From positions 1,922,001 through 1,986,000 of the forward strand of contig NZ_JALLPK010000001.1 of the NCBI RefSeq assembly GCF_023276375.1: 64,000 nucleotides of DNA, in the 5' to 3' direction. Position 1 is the first letter of the stretch. The number at the start of each line of letters is the position of its first letter. Position numbers and translations under genes: made by a program. Of the stretch, positions 18,067-27,348 are shown in pieces. This DNA comes from Halocatena marina. Its GTDB lineage: Archaea; Halobacteriota; Halobacteria; Halobacteriales; Haloarculaceae. Below the pieces are notes generated by a model. The model ran no database searches. It was given only the letters and a program-made list of their open reading frames with translations, and had not been told where the DNA came from.

Positions 18067-19299
18067 ATGGTTACTGATGCGAATCGACGCGAAGGGATTC
18101 CGTTCGGAACGGTGGTTCAACGCGATCGTGCCACCTTGGCGCTCGTGATTTTTGTCGTTCTGTTCGCGCAGGTGTTGTTGTATCCAGGCGTCACCGATTT
18201 GGTCACGGCCCTTGGTGCAACAACAGATCTCGACGCCAGCACGTGGTTTCTTGGTGCCGAGTTCGCCGCATTCGTCCTCTTTTCAGGCTTTTGGGGTGCG
18301 CTGAGTGATCGCACCAGCCGTCGTATCCCGTTTATTGTCGTTGGTGGACTCGGTGGGGCTGCGGGTTATGCCATCCTCGCGTTCCTTGGGCAGGGATACG
18401 GTGTCCGCTTCGAAACAGTCCTCGTATTACGTTTCTTCCAAGGAGCACTCACGATTGCCGCGTTCTCACTGGCGATGACCATGCTCATGGATCTTGAGGG
18501 AGGACACGGACAGAACATGGGGGCAGCTGGCATCGCGATCGGCTTAGGAACAGCACTCGGTGCACCGATCGGTGGCCAGCTGTACGAACAAGGCGCATTC
18601 GTTCCGCTCTGGATTGCGAGTGTTGCGCTTCTACTCGCTGCAGGGTTGGCCACTCGGGTCACCGACCGCTCTCCATCGGGACAGCGAATGGGACTGCGCG
18701 ATGTTGGCCGTCGTCTCCGGGGAACCCCTGCATTGGGTTTCCCGTACGCATTCGGGTTCATGGACCGTCTTACAGCCGGATTTTTCGCACTGATCGGCAC
18801 GATCTACTTTCGGGAGACGTTCGCTCTTGATGCAGGCGGGGCTGGTCTCATGCTAGGACTGTTCTTTGTTCCCTTCGCACTCCTACAGTATCCATTGGGA
18901 GTCGTTTCGGATCGCATTGGACGAAAGCTTCCAGTTGCGATCGGCTCACTTCTCTACGGAGGCACTGTTATCGCAGTGTATCTGGCACCGACACTGTGGC
19001 TCGCTGGGTGTACGATGGTTCTGTTGGGAGTCTTTGGTGCGCTCGTCTCACCAGCGACGATGGCGTTGGTTTCCGATCTCGCAACAGACACTGATCGAGG
19101 CGTCGCAATGGGTGGGTTCAACATTTTCGGCAATCTTGGTTTTCTCGCCGGATTCGTCGTTGGAAGTGTCATTACCGACTCTTTCGATTATGGTGCTGCG
19201 TTCCTTGCCGCTGGACTCCTTGAGGCAGGTATCGTCGTCGTTGCGCTTCCATCGTTCCTCCGACTCGATTTGTCACAGACGCCGACATTTAGTGAATAA
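18067..19299 (+). CDS. MFS transporter
   Basis: 410-aa major facilitator with 12 predicted helices. The loop 2-3 motif A is GFWGALSDRTSRRIPFIVVGG and its pseudo-repeat in the C-terminal half is PLGVVSDRIGRKLPVAIGSLL. Helix 5 has the antiporter-like stretch GIAIGLGTALGAPIGG. It probably is a drug or metabolite proton antiporter. It follows the Liv operon in the same direction after about 120 bases, so it may have its own promoter. No substrate can be assigned. Confidence 0.83.
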   Translation: MVTDANRREGIPFGTVVQRDRATLALVIFVVLFAQVLLYPGVTDLVTALGATTDLDASTWFLGAEFAAFVLFSGFWGALSDRTSRRIPFIVVGGLGGAAGYAILAFLGQGYGVRFETVLVLRFFQGALTIAAFSLAMTMLMDLEGGHGQNMGAAGIAIGLGTALGAPIGGQLYEQGAFVPLWIASVALLLAAGLATRVTDRSPSGQRMGLRDVGRRLRGTPALGFPYAFGFMDRLTAGFFALIGTIYFRETFALDAGGAGLMLGLFFVPFALLQYPLGVVSDRIGRKLPVAIGSLLYGGTVIAVYLAPTLWLAGCTMVLLGVFGALVSPATMALVSDLATDTDRGVAMGGFNIFGNLGFLAGFVVGSVITDSFDYGAAFLAAGLLEAGIVVVALPSFLRLDLSQTPTFSE

Positions 19300-19307
19300 A
19301 ACCGACT

Positions 19308-20288
19308 TCAGTCAATCTGCACGCTCGATCCTGAAACTGCACTTTCTTGTATCGCATCGAGAATCACTGCGTTCTGTGCTGCTTGGGCTGCATTCGTTCG
19401 TGGTGAGAGATGGTCCTCGATGCATTCGGCGAAGTGTTCGATTTCGAGCTGATACGGATCGACCGGCGGGAACGTTTCAGTTGTTCGTCGATTCCCGATC
19501 TCGTATTGGATCGATGTGTTTACATCTGGAGAAGAGAACGCCGGCTCGGCGGTTAGCCACCCTTCAGTGCCGATTACGTGATAGTACTGTGATTCGGCAG
19601 TATCGAACGACGCAGAGACGGTTGCAGTTGCGTTCTGATCGTATTTAAAGAGTGCTGTCATTTGTGTATCGACGCCGCTATCGTGCATATCGAAGGAATA
19701 CGCGTGGACACGATCCGGTATTCCGAGAAACATTCGGACAGCATCGACAGTATAAACCCCGACATCGAGTGAGCTTCCACCACCGAGCGCCGGATCGAAC
19801 CGAATCCCGGTTGGCAATCCCCGCAGTTCTGAATGGAACGTTGCTGTCGCAGATCGGATCTCGCCGAGTTCCTCACTGACGAGTTCTATGACACGTTCTG
19901 TGCGCGGTACATACCGGTACATGAGTCCTTCCATGAGCGTAACCCCGCGATCTTCACAGTAGGCATCGACCGCACGCGTTTCGTCTGCAGTCACGCCGAG
20001 TGGTTTTTCACATAGAATATGGTGGCCGTGATCGGCCGATTTGCGTATCCACTCGGCGTGTTTGCTGTTCGGGAGTGGGATGTACACTGCATCGATCTCC
20101 GCGTGTTCGAGGAGGTCGTCGTATGTCTCGTACACGTGAGGGATGTCGTGGGTCGTGGCCACTGCTTGTGCTTTTTCCTCCGTACGAGAAGCGATCGCGC
20201 GAATCGTGTGATCAGTTTTTTCGATGGCTGGTATGAACCGTTGTTGTGCGATCGTTGCCGTACCAATCACACCGAAGTGGATCGCCAT
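19308..20288 (-). CDS. Gfo/Idh/MocA family oxidoreductase (1)
   Basis: 326-aa NAD(P)-dependent dehydrogenase. The N-terminal Rossmann fold begins with GVIGTATIAQQ, the catalytic-Lys motif is CEKPLGV around residue 93, and the C-terminal Gfo fold contains GGGSSLDVGVYTVDAVRMF. This arrangement resembles D-xylose/glucose-fructose-type enzymes of haloarchaea, but the substrate is not fixed. It is convergent with the MFS gene (8 nt between stops). The start at 20288 places the Rossmann strand at once, as in relatives. Confidence 0.82.
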   Translation of the reverse strand: MAIHFGVIGTATIAQQRFIPAIEKTDHTIRAIASRTEEKAQAVATTHDIPHVYETYDDLLEHAEIDAVYIPLPNSKHAEWIRKSADHGHHILCEKPLGVTADETRAVDAYCEDRGVTLMEGLMYRYVPRTERVIELVSEELGEIRSATATFHSELRGLPTGIRFDPALGGGSSLDVGVYTVDAVRMFLGIPDRVHAYSFDMHDSGVDTQMTALFKYDQNATATVSASFDTAESQYYHVIGTEGWLTAEPAFSSPDVNTSIQYEIGNRRTTETFPPVDPYQLEIEHFAECIEDHLSPRTNAAQAAQNAVILDAIQESAVSGSSVQID

Positions 20289-20500
20289 AAGTGAAAATAG
20301 GTAAGAACGGATGAAGATCTTTTGCCAATTTCGATTGAATGTTCACAAATGTGTGGTATCTAGTAGAGTAAGTGACCGATCCGATTCTGACTCACGAAGT
20401 ACGGGGCACAATCTCGGATCTGGGTGTCAAACACATAGAGTATTGTTCAGCTCTAGTTCATGGTTTGTTGTGACAAAATGTCCGTATACCGTCGGGCGTG

Positions 20501-20522
20501 AGCGACGGTTGGGGCCGTCGCT
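20501..20522 (-). terminator. Hairpin downstream of the DSDG-repeat membrane protein gene
   Basis: AGCGACGG (20501-20508) and CCGTCGCT (20515-20522) form a perfect 8-bp GC-rich stem with a 6-nt loop. It lies about 35 bases past the stop of the minus-strand gene ending at 20556. No oligo-T follows on that strand, so it may stabilise or process the 3' end rather than terminate transcription. Confidence 0.35.
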
Positions 20523-20555
20523 GCGACTGTGTCAATCGCCCAAGGATCTCCTCAG

Positions 20556-20996
20556 TCATCCATCAGAATCCGTGTCACCATCCGATCCATCAGAATCCGT
20601 GTCACCATCCGATCCATCAGAATCCGTGTCACCATCCGATCCATCAGAATCCGTGTCACCATCCGATCCATCAGAATCCGTGTCACCGTCGCTCACTGCT
20701 CTTTTCGAGTCAGTGTCTACTGTCTGTTCGTTCTCCGTTTGTATTCGGGCACGCTCAGCCTCATCAGTCGTGAGGTAGAGATAGAGCGGAGGGAACACGT
20801 ACGCGGCAATCGCCAGAAGCACGAACCCCTGATGGAAGTAAGCCAACAAGCCAAACGCGGTTAAAGCTGCAGTGGCCGCCGCATGTACACCGGTTCGCGT
20901 GCGAGTGTAGAACCAGTAGTAGTCCCACACACCACGAAGCCACCCGTCGGAAGCAGAGACTGACACGGGCATACGTAAAACTAGCCCGCTCATCAC
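20556..20996 (-). CDS. Two-helix membrane protein with acidic DSDG repeat tail
   Basis: 146-aa protein of unknown function. Residues 20-45 contain DYYWFYTRTRTGVHAA, followed by two hydrophobic segments (AAATAALTAFGLLAYF and FVLLAIAAYVFPPLYLYL). The C-terminal third is a polar tail that ends in five near-identical 9-residue units reading SDGDTDSDG, encoded by a 27-bp tandem repeat. The tail would be strongly negatively charged and flexible. MPVSVSAS at 20972 is a plausible shorter start. No operon partner is seen. Confidence 0.6.
   Translation of the reverse strand: MMSGLVLRMPVSVSASDGWLRGVWDYYWFYTRTRTGVHAAATAALTAFGLLAYFHQGFVLLAIAAYVFPPLYLYLTTDEAERARIQTENEQTVDTDSKRAVSDGDTDSDGSDGDTDSDGSDGDTDSDGSDGDTDSDGSDGDTDSDG
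20561..20695. repeat. 27-bp tandem repeat, five copies
   Basis: Units start at 20561, 20588, 20615, 20642 and 20669, each beginning CATCAGAATCCGTGTCACC, and are identical or almost so at the DNA level. The period is a multiple of three and encodes the acidic 9-residue repeat at the end of the minus-strand membrane protein. Near-identity suggests recent expansion by slippage or recombination. The last unit differs in the linker bases. Confidence 0.95.
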
Positions 20997-21127
20997 AATC
21001 AGCGTTTCTACGAAAGGTGTCTAATTTCGTATTGACCGAGACACGATAAGCTACTGGAGTCTATCAATATCAAATGGCTACATTTGTCAAAACCTCCACT
21101 TATATCAGAGTGGCCGAATATACATCC

Positions 21128-21889
21128 ATGTCTCTCGTGAACCAAACCCTCAAAAAGCTCGAATACGGCGGTGTAGTTGCTGGTGCATGGCTCCTGTCGG
21201 GGAGTGTACGGGCTGCAGAAGTACTCTCACGGACAGCAATCGATTGGATTGGAATTGATACCGAACACGCTCCTCATTCGCCCGAACGTGTTGAAGCACT
21301 AATTCGAGCAGTTGAACCAAACGCTACGCCGCTCGTGCGGCTTGCATCCGTTGAAACAGCCGTTTCAGACGGAGCAAAACACGCGCTCGACGCTGGTGCG
21401 CACGGAATTATCGTACCAGGCGTCGAAACCCCTGCGGACGCCGAAAACGTTGTCCGAGCAGCACAGTTTCCGCCAGCAGGCGAGCGTGGCGTCGCAGGCA
21501 CTACCCGAGCAAATGCATACGGGAGTAATTTCGATGAATACGTCGATACTGCGAACGATGAGGTGCTCATTACCCTCCAAATCGAGACGCCGCCGGCAGT
21601 CACTGCTATCGATGAGATTCTCTCGGTCGATGGGGTCGATGTGGCGTTCGTTGGAGAAAACGACCTCTCGTCTGCACTTGGGTATCCCGGCAAAACGGAG
21701 CATCCAACGGTACAGAATGCTGTCAAACGAGTGCGAGAGGCAGCGCTGGATAACGATATTCATCCGGGGATTGCTGGCCGAACACCAGGAATCAAAACCG
21801 AGCGAGCAAATCGTGGATTTCAATTCTTTCTTCTCGGTGCCGATTTGAGCTTCATGCGCACCGGCATCGAAGCCTTCGTGACAGAGTAG
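21128..21889 (+). CDS. HpcH/HpaI aldolase family protein
   Basis: 253-aa class II, metal-dependent pyruvate aldolase-fold protein. Recognisable blocks are the substrate/metal region DWIGIDTEHAPHSPE, the glycine-rich strand GAHGIIVPGVETP, the metal Glu in LQIETPPAV and the conserved VAFVGENDLSSALGYPG. Relatives cleave 2-keto-3-deoxy acids or 4-hydroxy-2-oxo-diacids to pyruvate plus an aldehyde. ATG 21128 is chosen because a TATA-like CTTATATC lies about 28 bases upstream and the family begins at LKKLEYGGVVAG; the longer frame from 21074 is unlikely. Confidence 0.83.
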   Translation: MSLVNQTLKKLEYGGVVAGAWLLSGSVRAAEVLSRTAIDWIGIDTEHAPHSPERVEALIRAVEPNATPLVRLASVETAVSDGAKHALDAGAHGIIVPGVETPADAENVVRAAQFPPAGERGVAGTTRANAYGSNFDEYVDTANDEVLITLQIETPPAVTAIDEILSVDGVDVAFVGENDLSSALGYPGKTEHPTVQNAVKRVREAALDNDIHPGIAGRTPGIKTERANRGFQFFLLGADLSFMRTGIEAFVTE

Positions 21890-21990
21890 ACACAAACAAA
21901 AAGCAGATCAGCTCTGTATCACCGGAAACTGTCGGTACGAACGCGAAAGATAAACAACGGGTTTAGGAACATCCTCGAATAGGTTAGTTT

Positions 21991-22761
21991 GTGACACAGA
22001 TTGACGTCAGCCACGAAGAAAATGTAGCGACCGTTACGATATCGAACCCTGAGCGAAAGAACGCACTTTCTGGCCCAGCGTGCGAGACGATGGCTGAATC
22101 CCTCCGCACGCTTGCACACGATTCGTCAGTTCGCTGTGTAGTCGTCACTGGCGAAGGTGACGCATTCTGTTCAGGGATCGATCTCGCTGGTGAGATCGGT
22201 GCGGGTGGTCCAGCGGCAGAGCTCGAAGGCGGGTTGAACGCTATCGCCACCAGCCTCTTACGGATGGAAAAACCCGTTGTTGCATCGGTTTCGGGACCAG
22301 CAGTCGGGGCGGGAGCGTCTATTGCTACGGCCTGTGATTTCGTCTATGCCGCCAACTCCGCTGAGTTTGGGTGGGGTTTTACCGACATCGGTCTCGCTCC
22401 CGACACTGGCGCAACCTACGTTCTCCCACGACTCGTCGGGATGCGGACAGCGATGGAGTTGCTCACGACTGGACGGCGAGTCAGTGCCGCCGAAGCCGTC
22501 GATCTCGGTATTGCGACAGAGGCAATCCCAGACGCTGAGCTGGACGATGTTGTCACCGAGCGTGTCGAGATGCTGTGCTCGCGGCCCACACGAGCGGTCG
22601 GCGAAGCAAAGCGCCTTCTCTTACGGAACGCTCACCGCTCGGTAGAAGAAGCCCTCGCTGCTGAGGCACGCGCACAAGAGCGAATTGTCCAAACAGAGGA
22701 CTTCTCTGAGGGCATTTGTGCGTTCGTCGAAAACCGAGAGCCCGAATTCACCGGTCGATAA
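21991..22761 (+). CDS. Enoyl-CoA hydratase/isomerase family protein (second)
   Basis: 256-aa crotonase-fold protein. Visible blocks are ISNPERKNALSG near residue 18, GEGDAFCSGIDLAGEIG near 50, and SVSGPAVGAGASIATACDFVYA near 95-115. The C-terminal region carries the trimerisation-type helix RSVEEALAAEARAQERIVQTEDFSEGI. The start is GTG 21991. It is only about 32% similar by eye to the crotonase at 7366, so it is not a recent duplicate. It follows the aldolase co-directionally after about 100 bases. Confidence 0.82.
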   Translation: MTQIDVSHEENVATVTISNPERKNALSGPACETMAESLRTLAHDSSVRCVVVTGEGDAFCSGIDLAGEIGAGGPAAELEGGLNAIATSLLRMEKPVVASVSGPAVGAGASIATACDFVYAANSAEFGWGFTDIGLAPDTGATYVLPRLVGMRTAMELLTTGRRVSAAEAVDLGIATEAIPDAELDDVVTERVEMLCSRPTRAVGEAKRLLLRNAHRSVEEALAAEARAQERIVQTEDFSEGICAFVENREPEFTGR

Positions 22762-22945
22762 TCGTCGGATACGAGTACAACGATACAAAAATAATTAGAG
22801 AGACAAAGTAATCCAGAACGTGATAGAAGTGACACCTGACATAGCTGTCGGGCATGGATTCTCGATCTCATCGATTAGCTGATGGCCAATCACGCTTGTA
22901 ACGCTCCTGTTCCTCTCACGGTCCACCACAGTGGGATCGGACCGT

Positions 22946-23224
22946 CTACTCGATCGTCAGATCGCTGCTCTCTCCGCTCTCTTCGTTCTCCTTCCATTCA
23001 AGTTCGAATTCGATACTCAGTTCGGTGTTCGGATCGGTTCCTTCGCGCTCGGCCTTTACTTCGAACGTCGGTTGGGGAGGCACCTCCAAGCTAACCGAGT
23101 CGCTGGCTGCACGCAGGGTGATTGTTTCGCCTGCTTCTAGTTTTTTGGCGACTGTTCGGAGGTATTCAGCGATATCTTCACGCGATTGCCGGCGTTCACT
23201 CTCGAACAGAACTTCTTCTGGCAT
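22946..23224 (-). CDS. Amphi-Trp domain protein
   Basis: 92-aa protein of the amphi-Trp family common in haloarchaea. It starts MPEEVLFESERRQSREDIAEYLRTVAKKLEAGETITL, then a beta-hairpin region with SVSLEVPPQPTFEVKAERE, and ends with the family-typical ELSIEFELEWKENE where a Trp closes an amphipathic strand. The biochemical role is unknown; a membrane- or lipid-related role has been suggested for the family. The start at 23224 is favoured because the extra 23 residues of the longer frame do not match the family. Confidence 0.8.
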   Translation of the reverse strand: MPEEVLFESERRQSREDIAEYLRTVAKKLEAGETITLRAASDSVSLEVPPQPTFEVKAEREGTDPNTELSIEFELEWKENEESGESSDLTIE

Positions 23225-23688
23225 ACCTCTCTGCAGGTCATCCGTTCGTATAAGCTTGCTCACTACTGAGTATCGAGATCGTTCGTCGAACACATGAGTT
23301 GCCCTACGAGCGACCGACCTTACGTACGGTTTGTTCGGCTGCTACTGGTTCATATACGAGCACCAATCGAATCTACGAAACGAATAGTCGATTTTCCTTC
23401 ACCAATAAGATACAAACACATATATTCATAATTGTCCAATATATAGAGTCAGATAGTTGATAGCATCTCCGAACGTTACAATCAGTTATGTCTCATCTTT
23501 CGCGGTACACAGAGAACAAATAATACTCAATGTGTTAGGAATCTCTGGTGCAGTTACAAGAGTACGTCTGTAATCGATCGAGTACCGCATGAGTCGGATA
23601 CAGGGTCACTCGATAAATCACATCCGGCGCTGGATTCGAAGAACTATCCATCCGAAATGATTTATGCACAGATATGCGACCAGTAGAT
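23225..23688. other. Non-coding stretch before moeA
   Basis: No gene is supported. The left half is AT-rich around 23390-23450. GATTTATGCAC at about 23659-23669 is a haloarchaeal TATA-like element about 25 bases before the MoeA ATG at 23689, which suggests a leaderless transcript from there. An antisense open frame at 23535-23741 overlaps the MoeA start and is a shadow. Confidence 0.4.
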
Positions 23689-24903
23689 ATGGGAGAAGAG
23701 CACGATACCATGCTCTGGCGGACGGAAGCAGTCGGGCGCATGCTCGATGCCCGGCAGAGCGCACTCGCTCGCCAGTCAGTGGAGACGATTGCGCTCGGCG
23801 AGGGGATCGGTGGGCGTGTGCTCGCAGAGGAGATCGTTGCCGAGGAAAACGTTCCAGCGTTCGATCATGCGACAATGGATGGGTACGCGTTTGACACGGC
23901 TGATGAGTATCCGCTCGAACTCATCGACAGCGAAGTATTTCCGGAAGATGAGCCACCGACACTCGAATCGGGGGAGGCAGTCCGTATCGCTACCGGTGCG
24001 CCGCTGCCGGAACGAGCGACAGCCGTACTCAAAGAGGAAGTGGCGACGGTCAGAGATAGGCAACTCAACGGTCCCGATCTCGAATCGGGGACGTACACGT
24101 ATGGGCGCGCGAGCAACGTCACCGCTGGTGAAACGCTCTTCGAAGCAGGTGAACGCCTCTCGGCGAAAGATGCGATCCTGTTACAAGATCTTGGATACGA
24201 GACTGTCGATGTCCGAGAGGTCTTTTCAGTTGCCCTGCTTGCGACTGGATCGGAGATCCACGAGGGCAAAACCTCCGATCTCGATTCGTGGATGCTCGCC
24301 GAACTCCTCAGGTCGTGGGGACACAAGGCGACATACGAGGGAACAGTTCCAGACGAATACGAGCGAGTCGAGGATCGTATCGGCGACCTCGCTCAGGAGT
24401 ACGACGTGGTGCTGACGACCGGTGGGACCAGCGTCGGTAAGAAAGATCACGTCATTCAAGCGCTTGGAGCGTTGGGACAGATCGACTTTCATCGAGTACG
24501 TATTCGGCCGGGAAAACCCATTGCACTCGCTGAACTACCAGAGACAACAGTTGTTGCTGTTCCGGGAAAGCCAGTTGGTGCGCATACGATAGTGACTCTC
24601 ATTGCACGCCCGCTCTTCCTCGGCGGAAATACGGCCCTTCCGACAATAAACGCATCAGTGACTCAGCGTGTCGATATCGGTCCGGACGGCTTCGAGTACG
24701 CTGTTCCCGTGCAGTTCGAAGACGGAGCTGCTATCCCGTTTGGCCACGTCTCCTCGTCGCTTCGTGTGTACGAAGAGACGTTTGATCCAAGCGTGCTTTC
24801 GTCATCGACGCGAGCGACGCGTGCAGACGGATTCTTTATTACTGACCACGCCGTAAAACAAGATGAAACAGTCGAAGTCGTACCGTATGAGGTGCTCGAA
24901 TGA
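23689..24903 (+). CDS. moeA: Molybdopterin molybdotransferase MoeA
   Basis: 404-aa MoeA/gephyrin-E-domain protein that inserts molybdate into adenylylated molybdopterin. Domain III motifs: VPAFDHATMDGYAFDT near residue 60 and AVRIATGAPLPERATAV near 105; then SVALLATGSEIHEGKTSDLDSWML and the hallmark VVLTTGGTSVGKKDHV near 245, and RIRPGKPIALAELP with VVAVPGKPVGA. The C-terminal domain IV is present. It overlaps the next gene (MocA-like) by 4 nt (ATGA). The pair suggests dedicated cofactor supply for a molybdoenzyme. ATG 23689 is preferred over 23674 because of TATA spacing. Confidence 0.9.
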   Translation: MGEEHDTMLWRTEAVGRMLDARQSALARQSVETIALGEGIGGRVLAEEIVAEENVPAFDHATMDGYAFDTADEYPLELIDSEVFPEDEPPTLESGEAVRIATGAPLPERATAVLKEEVATVRDRQLNGPDLESGTYTYGRASNVTAGETLFEAGERLSAKDAILLQDLGYETVDVREVFSVALLATGSEIHEGKTSDLDSWMLAELLRSWGHKATYEGTVPDEYERVEDRIGDLAQEYDVVLTTGGTSVGKKDHVIQALGALGQIDFHRVRIRPGKPIALAELPETTVVAVPGKPVGAHTIVTLIARPLFLGGNTALPTINASVTQRVDIGPDGFEYAVPVQFEDGAAIPFGHVSSSLRVYEETFDPSVLSSSTRATRADGFFITDHAVKQDETVEVVPYEVLE

Positions 24904-25544
24904 GCAATCAGGACCAAATCCCAGTTCTCGACCCGCATGATTTCGATACGGTCGAACGCACTGGAAAGACGGTCGGATGTGTCGTTCTCGCTGCCGGGAT
25001 GGGAACGCGTTACGCAGATGGAAACAAGCTCTTGAACAACATCGACGGTGAGCCAATTGTCCGTCGGGCGGTTCGAACGTTTCTCGCGTCTCTCGACGAT
25101 GTCGTTGTCGTAATCGGCCACGACACCGCTGCCGTTCGAAAAGCGCTCGACGGTCTCGATGTATCACTTGTCGTGAACAGAGACTACGATCAGGGACAGA
25201 GCACGTCGCTCCACTGCGGCGTTGTCGTCGGGCGTAATCGTGGGTGGGACGCGATCGTATTCGGACTGGGCGACATGCCGTTCGTTCGGTCCGAAACCAT
25301 CGATTTGTTGGTACGAACCGACGTCGCTACCGATTACACTATCCTCGCGGCCGCCTACGATCGTAAGCGAGGAAACCCAACGCTGTTTGATGCCATCCAT
25401 TACGACGCTCTCACCGAAATTGAAGGCGATCGCGGTGGACGACAACTCATCGTCCAATCAGACGAGACAGCTCTTGTCGAGACGTCCGATCCTGGGGTTA
25501 CCCGTGACATCGACACCATTGCGGACTACAATTACTATCGCTGA
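24900..25544 (+). CDS. MobA/MocA-like molybdenum cofactor nucleotidyltransferase
   Basis: 214-aa NTP-transferase-like protein. It has the signature VVLAAGMGTRYADGNKLL near residue 30, the NRDYDQGQSTSLHCGV block, IVFGLGDMPFVRSETIDLL (metal Asp) and RGNPTLFDAIHYDAL with the late GDRGGRQLI. This pattern matches MocA-type CTP:molybdopterin cytidylyltransferases more than MobA guanylyltransferases, which is inference. The start overlaps the MoeA stop (ATGA), so the two are translated together. An alternative is another sugar-nucleotide-type transferase, but the MoeA partner argues for molybdenum cofactor. Confidence 0.8.
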   Translation: MSNQDQIPVLDPHDFDTVERTGKTVGCVVLAAGMGTRYADGNKLLNNIDGEPIVRRAVRTFLASLDDVVVVIGHDTAAVRKALDGLDVSLVVNRDYDQGQSTSLHCGVVVGRNRGWDAIVFGLGDMPFVRSETIDLLVRTDVATDYTILAAAYDRKRGNPTLFDAIHYDALTEIEGDRGGRQLIVQSDETALVETSDPGVTRDIDTIADYNYYR

Positions 25545-26077
25545 CACCATCGTGCGGACGCAGCAGGAGTTCACAATGGATATAGAGACAATATCACGTT
25601 TTCGAGTACATCACGAAATAGATAGAATGAATTGTAGTAGAAGCTTATAAACAAAAGTAATAAGATAGATGGTGCCGCTCTTCACCGATACGTGATGGCA
25701 GCGACTTCACGTAGATCGATACCATAACGAGAGGTATACGATCAGCAACCAACGCTCATATCGATACGGTGAACATCATACAATACAGTACTCAATCTGA
25801 TAACAAGCCGTACCATCGGTTGTGCCTACTTTAGCGATTACGTATCTAAAGCACCACCAATAAAACGTCAAATCATAGCATAAAATACACCTAATTGTGT
25901 CTGTCTCAAATTATAATTCGTGAAATTCTATCGAAAATACTGATATCGATATCGACATTGGTCGTGATAGTCGACGATACGGACCATCAACAGGAATGAG
26001 ATCGTGTCAGGTTGTGACACGCCAATCATGCAATCATAATGCATACATACGAGCAGTGCTTTCCGGTGATATCGGAT
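25545..26077. other. AT-rich non-coding stretch before Gfo/Idh gene (2)
   Basis: No gene is supported in this 533-base gap. Features seen are a perfect 12-bp palindrome GATATCGATATC at 25942-25953 and the inverted repeat at 26003-26021. A minus-strand open frame at 25928-26458 mostly overlaps the dehydrogenase and is a shadow. Confidence 0.4.
26003..26021. promoter_or_regulatory. Operator-like inverted repeat before Gfo/Idh gene (2)
   Basis: CGTGTCA (26003-26009) and TGACACG (26015-26021) are a perfect 7-bp inverted repeat around GGTTG. It lies about 57 bases before the ATG at 26078, a position where a repressor or activator could act. No regulator gene is adjacent. Confidence 0.3.
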
Positions 26078-27205
26078 ATGGGAGGTATGATAAAACAAGC
26101 ACGGGTTGGCATCGTCGGTCTCGGATCGATGGGGCAGCGGCATGCTGACCTGATCAGAAACACTGGGCACGGAGTCGTAATTGCGGGTGCCGACATAGCC
26201 CAGACCGCCCGCGAAGAGTTCGAGCAACGGTATGGTATCACAGCGTATTCCTCTCATGACGAACTGTACGAGAAGGAATCTCTCGATGCCGTCATCGTTA
26301 CGACCCCGAACAAGTCCCACGAGACAGCGGTGGTTGCTGCCTTCGAGCAAAATATCAATGTCTTGGTCGAAAAACCACTCGCACACACGCTTGACAGCGC
26401 ACGACAGATCGCGAAGGCAGCAGAGGCATCCGATGCATTCGGAACCGTGGGATTTCATAGTCGGTTCATGCCAAGTGCCACAGCCCTGCGAGCGTACGTC
26501 GAACGTGGTGACTTAGGTAATATAACTCACACTGAGACGAATTACGTCCGTCGGCGTGGGGTTCCTGGTCGTGGTACGTGGTTTACATCGAAAGAGATGG
26601 CCGGCGGCGGTGCGCTCATTGATATCGGCGTTCACGTAATCGACCTAACACTGTATCTTCTCGGCTATCCAGACATAACGCACGTCTCAGGGACAACTCG
26701 TCAGGAGTTTGGTAATCGTGAAGAGTACAACTACCTCCACATGTGGGGTGAGGATACGAGCGACGGTTCAGACTTTGATGTCGAAGATTCAGTCACGGCT
26801 ACGTTGCAGACCGCACAGAATCAGACCATCTCGCTCGATATTGCGTGGGCAAATAACGGAAGGTACAAACGAGATATTTCTCTCCGAGGGACTGATGCGG
26901 GTGCCACATTCGATACGAAAAATGGAGATCTGACACTCCACGAATCCAGACACGTTGGTGTCGATCATCACGTTGACCTCGAAATCACTACAGACAGCCC
27001 AGACAGTAAACAAGAGCAGACCGATCGATTCTTGTCAGCTGTTCAAACGGGCGAGCCCTTAGAAATCAATACAATCGACGAGGCGCTCACCGTCCAGCGC
27101 GTCGTTGAAGCTATCTATCAGTCGAGTGAACACAACGGCCACCCAATTTGCCTCAAAGAAGGCACGGAGATAAACGCCATCGAAGAACCCATCATGCTTG
27201 GATGA
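26078..27205 (+). CDS. Gfo/Idh/MocA family oxidoreductase (2)
   Basis: 375-aa NAD(P)-dependent dehydrogenase. The Rossmann start is ARVGIVGLGSMGQRHADLI, the catalytic motif is VEKPLAH near residue 108, and the C-terminal domain has GGGALIDIGVHVIDLTLYLLG, the inositol/sugar dehydrogenase-like block. It is longer than the 19.3-kb paralogue and not closely alike. ATG 26078 and 26087 are both possible; the longer frame from 26039 is less likely. The neighbouring sulfatase and tartrate-type dehydrogenase suggest sugar or sugar-acid catabolism. Confidence 0.82.
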   Translation: MGGMIKQARVGIVGLGSMGQRHADLIRNTGHGVVIAGADIAQTAREEFEQRYGITAYSSHDELYEKESLDAVIVTTPNKSHETAVVAAFEQNINVLVEKPLAHTLDSARQIAKAAEASDAFGTVGFHSRFMPSATALRAYVERGDLGNITHTETNYVRRRGVPGRGTWFTSKEMAGGGALIDIGVHVIDLTLYLLGYPDITHVSGTTRQEFGNREEYNYLHMWGEDTSDGSDFDVEDSVTATLQTAQNQTISLDIAWANNGRYKRDISLRGTDAGATFDTKNGDLTLHESRHVGVDHHVDLEITTDSPDSKQEQTDRFLSAVQTGEPLEINTIDEALTVQRVVEAIYQSSEHNGHPICLKEGTEINAIEEPIMLG

Positions 27206-27348
27206 TGTACCCGACAGCAAGAACCAACTGAACCACGCTCGTCGTTTTTGGCTGCTCATTTCGAGGCCACGAACGACTGGTTCGAATCAATCCAATATAG
27301 GATCACTCCAGCCCGAGGAATTATGCACTCTTTCGTGGTAGTATGTGT

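Noticed and set aside
20561..20695. CRISPR array
   Set aside because: The 27-bp units are contiguous with no spacers and encode a protein repeat; no cas genes are near.
20311..20864. Three plus-strand frames across the 27-bp repeat
   Set aside because: They are shadows of the repeat in the minus-strand gene; composition is an artefact of the same 27-bp unit.
27270..27320. tRNA-like TTCGAATC segment
   Set aside because: The TTCGAATC resembles a T-loop but no acceptor stem or anticodon arm can be folded around it.
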